Assembly (NCBI GenBank): GCA_965178635.1
Contig: CBCXVT010000030.1
Location: forward strand, 62,001-126,000
DNA length: 64,000 nucleotides
From: GCA-2733415 sp965178635
GTDB lineage: Bacteria > Bacteroidota > Bacteroidia > Flavobacteriales > Flavobacteriaceae
Reading direction: 5' to 3'
Shown here: positions 60,565-64,000 of the stretch, piece by piece
Layout of the letters: each line of letters starts with the position of its first letter
Position numbering within the stretch: position 1 is the first letter of the stretch
The notes under the pieces: model-generated
The model's input: the letters and a program-made list of their open reading frames with translations, nothing else
What the model was told of the DNA's origin: nothing
Database searches by the model: none
Translations under genes and position numbers: made by a program

Positions 60565-61569
60565 ATGGAAGGACAAGCAGCAACGATAGATATCAAAGCG
60601 ATTAATGAAAAAATAGAAAAAGAAAGTGCTTTTGTAGATTTACTTGTTATGGAAATGAACAAGGTAATCGTAGGTCAGAAGTACATGATAGAGCGTTTAT
60701 TAATCGGGTTATTAGGTCAAGGACATATTTTACTAGAAGGTGTGCCAGGTTTAGCAAAAACCTTAGCTATTAATACGTTGTCTAAAGCTGTAAAAGGGAG
60801 TTTTAGTAGAATACAGTTTACACCAGATTTATTACCAGCTGATGTTGTTGGAACAATGATTTATAACATCAAAGAAAATGATTTCACTATAAAAAAAGGA
60901 CCAGTATTTGCTAATTTTGTTTTAGCAGATGAGATTAACAGGGCGCCAGCAAAAGTGCAATCTGCTTTGTTAGAAGCCATGCAGGAAAAACAGGTTACAA
61001 TTGGTGATACCACTTTTACTTTAGATAAGCCATTCTTGGTTATGGCCACTCAAAACCCTGTTGAGCAAGAAGGAACATATCCATTACCAGAAGCACAAGT
61101 TGACCGTTTCATGTTAAAAACTGTTATTGATTATCCTAAGTTAGAAGACGAACAATTAATTGTAAGAGCTAATTTGAAAGGGAGTTTTGCTCAAGTAAAC
61201 GAAGTGGTTTCTGTTGAGCAAATTAAAAGAGCGCAAGAAGCGGTGCGTGAAGTGTATATGGATGAGAAAATAGAGAAGTATATTCTTGATATCATTTTCG
61301 CAACACGTTACCCTGAAAAATATGGTTTAGAAGAGTTAAAACCATTGATTAATTTTGGAGCCTCTCCTCGTGGAAGTATCAATCTAGCAACTGCTGCAAA
61401 ATGTTATGCGTTTATAAAGCGTCGTGGTTATGTAATCCCTGAAGATGTTCGTGCTGTAGTTACAGATGTATTGCGTCATAGAATCGGAATTACTTATGAA
61501 GCAGAAGCAGAAAATATCACATCTGAGCAATTGGTGAATAAGATTGTAAATCATATAGAAGTACCATAA
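60565..61569 (+). CDS. MoxR-type AAA+ ATPase
   Basis: A 334-residue AAA+ protein. Walker A is GVPGLAKT at residues 59-66, with LADEINRAPAKVQ as Walker B and sensor motifs NPVEQEGTYPLPEAQVDRFM and SPRGSINL. MoxR ATPases act as chaperones that assemble or activate von Willebrand-domain proteins and envelope complexes. The following DUF58 protein and Bat-like protein complete the usual MoxR/Bat gene set, described in Bacteroides as aerotolerance genes. Confidence 0.93.
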   Translation: MEGQAATIDIKAINEKIEKESAFVDLLVMEMNKVIVGQKYMIERLLIGLLGQGHILLEGVPGLAKTLAINTLSKAVKGSFSRIQFTPDLLPADVVGTMIYNIKENDFTIKKGPVFANFVLADEINRAPAKVQSALLEAMQEKQVTIGDTTFTLDKPFLVMATQNPVEQEGTYPLPEAQVDRFMLKTVIDYPKLEDEQLIVRANLKGSFAQVNEVVSVEQIKRAQEAVREVYMDEKIEKYILDIIFATRYPEKYGLEELKPLINFGASPRGSINLATAAKCYAFIKRRGYVIPEDVRAVVTDVLRHRIGITYEAEAENITSEQLVNKIVNHIEVP

Positions 61570-61613
61570 TAGCCATTATTTGTTACAACGAATAATTAAA
61601 AGGCAAATTGAAT

Positions 61614-62483
61614 ATGGATACTAAAGAGTTACTAAAAAAAGTTCGAAAAATTGAGATCAAGACACGTCGATTGTCTGATCATATCTTTGGAGGAGAATAC
61701 CATTCTACTTTCAAAGGGCGTGGTATGACATTTTCTGAGGTGCGTCAGTATCAATATGGAGATGACGTACGCGCAATTGACTGGAATGTGACGGCACGTT
61801 GTAATGAGCCATATATCAAAGTTTTTGAAGAAGAACGAGAGCTGACCATGATGCTAATGGTAGATGTATCTGGTTCAAAATTCTTTGGAACTCAAAATCA
61901 GTTTAAAGATGAAATGGCTACCGAAATATCGGCAACTTTAGCATTTTCTGCCATGCAGAATAATGATAAAATTGGGCTAATTTTATTTTCAGATGACATT
62001 GAGTTATTCATTCCACCTAAAAAAGGACGTTCTCATGTGTTGCGTATTATTCGTGAGTTGATAGAATTTAAACCTCAAAGTAAAAAAACTGATATCGCTG
62101 GTGCATTTAAATTTTTGTCTAGCGTCATGAAAAAGAAGGCAATCGTTTTTGTATTGTCCGATTTTATTGCTGATGATGATTACCAACAAACCTTAAAAAT
62201 TGTAGGTAAAAAACATGATATCACTGGTATTAGAATTTTTGATAAACAAGAAGAATCAATCCCGAATATTGGGTTGGTACAGATGAAAGATGAAGAAACC
62301 AATCTGATTCAAACTATAAATACAGCATCAAAAAAAGTGCGTGACAACTATGCGAAATATCACTCTGATAAAACCACATATTTTGAAGAGTCTTTTAGAA
62401 AAAGTGGTTCAGGAGCATTAGCAACTCGTGTTGATGAAAGTTATGTGAAAAAATTATTGGGATATTTTAAAAATAGAGGATAA
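61614..62483 (+). CDS. DUF58/von Willebrand A-like protein of the MoxR operon
   Basis: A 289-residue soluble protein starting MDTKELLKKVRKIEIKTRR; the ATG at 61614 is used instead of an upstream TTG. The DUF58 signature FSEVRQYQYGDDVRAIDWN is at about residues 37-55. The metal-ion-dependent adhesion-like motif DVSGS follows at about residue 85 (MLMVDVSGSKFFG), with VFVLSDFIADDD nearby. It is likely a substrate or partner of MoxR. It lies 44 bases after moxR. Confidence 0.92.
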   Translation: MDTKELLKKVRKIEIKTRRLSDHIFGGEYHSTFKGRGMTFSEVRQYQYGDDVRAIDWNVTARCNEPYIKVFEEERELTMMLMVDVSGSKFFGTQNQFKDEMATEISATLAFSAMQNNDKIGLILFSDDIELFIPPKKGRSHVLRIIRELIEFKPQSKKTDIAGAFKFLSSVMKKKAIVFVLSDFIADDDYQQTLKIVGKKHDITGIRIFDKQEESIPNIGLVQMKDEETNLIQTINTASKKVRDNYAKYHSDKTTYFEESFRKSGSGALATRVDESYVKKLLGYFKNRG

Positions 62484-62495
62484 AGCATTAATACA

Positions 62496-64000
62496 ATGAA
62501 TTTTAAGCTTATAGCAACTCATATAAACCAAATATTAAAAGAAGGAAAACAAGCGTTCTTAACACTTTGTGCGTCTCTTTTTGTAGCGTGTTCTTTTGCG
62601 CAACAGATTAAAACGGCTACTGATACTACATCAATACAGATTGGAGAAGAGTTAAAACTAGTGTTGTCAGTTGAAGTAGAATCAACAGATTTAGTGGTGT
62701 TTCCAGAAGCAAAAGCAATGGGCATATTAGAAGTTATTGCATCTTATAAAACAGATACGTTAAAGAATTCTAAAGGCTTTGTTTTAAATAAAGAATACGG
62801 TTTAACACAATTTGACTCGGGTCATTATGTTATTCCACAGCAGAAGATAAATATCAACGGGAAAACCTTTAACTCTGATTCTTTACAAGTTGAAGTGAGA
62901 GATGTTGTGGTAGATACTACTAAACAAAAACTATACGATATAAAACCTGTAATTGAAGTTGAAAAACCTTATGAAGGGTTTCCAATGTGGATATTATATG
63001 TAATTATAGGTTTACTTGTTTTAGCAGGGATTTTATATGTATTGTTTTTCAGAAAGTCTAAAGCAGAGCGCGAAGCAGAACAAAAACTACCACCATTTGA
63101 AGAAGCTATTCAGCATTTAGAAGCGCTTGATAATGATGAGTTGTTGGTAAATCACGAGTATAAAAAATACTATTCAGAACTCACTGATGTGTTAAAACGT
63201 TACTTAGATGAGAAAGTATATGACAACGCTTTAGAAAGTACGTCTGATGAATTAATTGAAAAATTAGAGTTATTACGTGATTCGGGTAAATTGCCAATTT
63301 CAAAAGAAATTATTGCAGAGTTAACTAAAGTGTTACGTACGTCTGACTTAGTAAAATTTGCAAAATCACAACCAGATGATGGTACAGCAAAAGTAGATAG
63401 AAATACTATTGAAAAAATGCTAAATGAAACGAAGCAAGCAATTCCAGAACCTACGGAAGAAGAATTGTTGCTAAACGAGCAATATCAAAAAGAACAGGCT
63501 CGTAAAAAGAAACAGAAGAAAATAATTTACGCATCAATTACTGGGGTAGCATTGATTGTTTTAACTGTTGTAGGTCTTGGCATTAAATACGGTTTTTCAA
63601 CAGTTAAAGATGAGGTGTTTGGTCATCCTACAAAAGCATTATTGGAAGGTAAATGGATACGAAGCGAGTATGGTCATCCTACAATTGTTGTCACAACTCC
63701 GCAAGTATTAAAACGTGTGTCAAACAAACAATTGGAAGCTGCAAACACACAAAGTTTTGCATTTGGTAGTTTGACGAGTAATTTCGGATTGGTGTTAAAT
63801 ACGACTATTATACCAGAAACCGCGCAAGTAGGAATAGCACAAATCAATGGTGCTACAGAAGATGAAGATTCTGAAGAACAAAAAATTGATTTAGAGCAAA
63901 TAAACGAAATGTCATTACAGCTATTAGAGCAGCAAGGCGCTACAAATTTGGTTGTGAAACAAGAAGATTATGATACTGGCAAAGGGTTTAAAGGAATGAA
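62496..64000 (+). CDS. BatD-like membrane protein of the MoxR operon, 3' partial
   Basis: The frame is open from ATG 62496 to the window edge (501 codons and two bases), so the end is missing. The N terminus has a signal peptide ending ACSFAQQ. A beta-sandwich domain is followed by two membrane helices at residues of about 170-190 and 346-365, joined by a charged helical domain (LPPFEEAIQHLEALDNDELLVNHEYK). This layout is typical of BatD-like proteins found after DUF58 genes. It starts 12 bases after the DUF58 stop. The conserved-looking GHPTKALLEGKWIR after the second helix is unassigned. Confidence 0.75.
   Translation, partial: MNFKLIATHINQILKEGKQAFLTLCASLFVACSFAQQIKTATDTTSIQIGEELKLVLSVEVESTDLVVFPEAKAMGILEVIASYKTDTLKNSKGFVLNKEYGLTQFDSGHYVIPQQKININGKTFNSDSLQVEVRDVVVDTTKQKLYDIKPVIEVEKPYEGFPMWILYVIIGLLVLAGILYVLFFRKSKAEREAEQKLPPFEEAIQHLEALDNDELLVNHEYKKYYSELTDVLKRYLDEKVYDNALESTSDELIEKLELLRDSGKLPISKEIIAELTKVLRTSDLVKFAKSQPDDGTAKVDRNTIEKMLNETKQAIPEPTEEELLLNEQYQKEQARKKKQKKIIYASITGVALIVLTVVGLGIKYGFSTVKDEVFGHPTKALLEGKWIRSEYGHPTIVVTTPQVLKRVSNKQLEAANTQSFAFGSLTSNFGLVLNTTIIPETAQVGIAQINGATEDEDSEEQKIDLEQINEMSLQLLEQQGATNLVVKQEDYDTGKGFKGM

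Noticed and set aside
1..64000. tRNA, rRNA or CRISPR loci.
   Set aside because: No tRNA-like cloverleaf with a GGTTCGA arm, no rRNA, and no regular spaced direct repeats were seen in the intergenic gaps.

Overview
This 64 kb window is chromosomal DNA of an AT-rich member of the Bacteroidota, almost certainly a (probably marine) Flavobacteriaceae. The signs are type IX secretion (T9SS) and gliding genes, an F-type ATPase operon that lacks beta and epsilon, recurrent Bacteroidota-type -7 boxes (TAnnTTTG), few Shine-Dalgarno sites, and several families known mainly from flavobacteria (DUF6341, DUF6427, IPExxxVDY, THC0290_0291). I see no rRNA, tRNA, CRISPR array, transposase or prophage. Coding density is high. 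No gene-free stretch exceeds 300 bases; the longest is 22010-22274.

Region 1 (1-12.5 kb) is a surface-polysaccharide locus. It holds a polymerase-like membrane protein cut by the left edge, two GT4 glycosyltransferases, three phosphoglycosyl transferases (two are large paralogues, one is a short PglC-like form), a DegT sugar aminotransferase, Ugd plus UDP-xylose synthase (UDP-Glc to UDP-GlcA to UDP-Xyl), and a convergent GT4/WecB/CapK-like operon. Region 2 (12.5-22 kb) holds purD, a conserved envelope group (DUF6341, DUF6427, DUF4254, GT9 heptosyltransferase-like), a secreted S74-chaperone protein interrupted by a TGA codon, a flavin/2Fe-2S reductase, a PadR regulator with a 25-bp palindrome at its promoter, and a DUF2059 protein framed by inverted repeats. 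Region 3 (22-31 kb) is SprE (PorW-like TPR lipoprotein, T9SS/gliding), bactofilin, AtpZ/I-like proteins and atpBEFHAG.

Region 4 (31-49.5 kb) is mostly housekeeping: an ALDH7-type dehydrogenase, di-haem cytochrome c peroxidase, serine hydrolase, LuxR regulator, truA, PhnA-like protein, ABC-F ATPase, dus, a zinc-ribbon/SPFH-GYF pair, pyk, a rhodanese and dinB. Region 5 (49.5-57 kb) is one leftward unit, porZ-recO-TonB receptor-umuC-umuD. Region 6 (57-64 kb) holds gdhA and a THC0290_0291 protein, both frameshifted, then an AlbA_2 protein and the start of a MoxR/DUF58/Bat operon running off the right edge.

The most unusual observations are three separate gene-disrupting lesions (TGA at 18675-18677, one extra base near 57855, one missing base near 58576), two palindromes sitting on promoters (PadR and cytochrome c peroxidase), the umuC-before-umuD order, and inverted-repeat hairpins inside the atp operon. 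No single clearly undescribed system is evident. The best candidates for unexplored biology are the SPFH/zinc-ribbon pair and the DUF6341/DUF6427/DUF4254/GT9 group.
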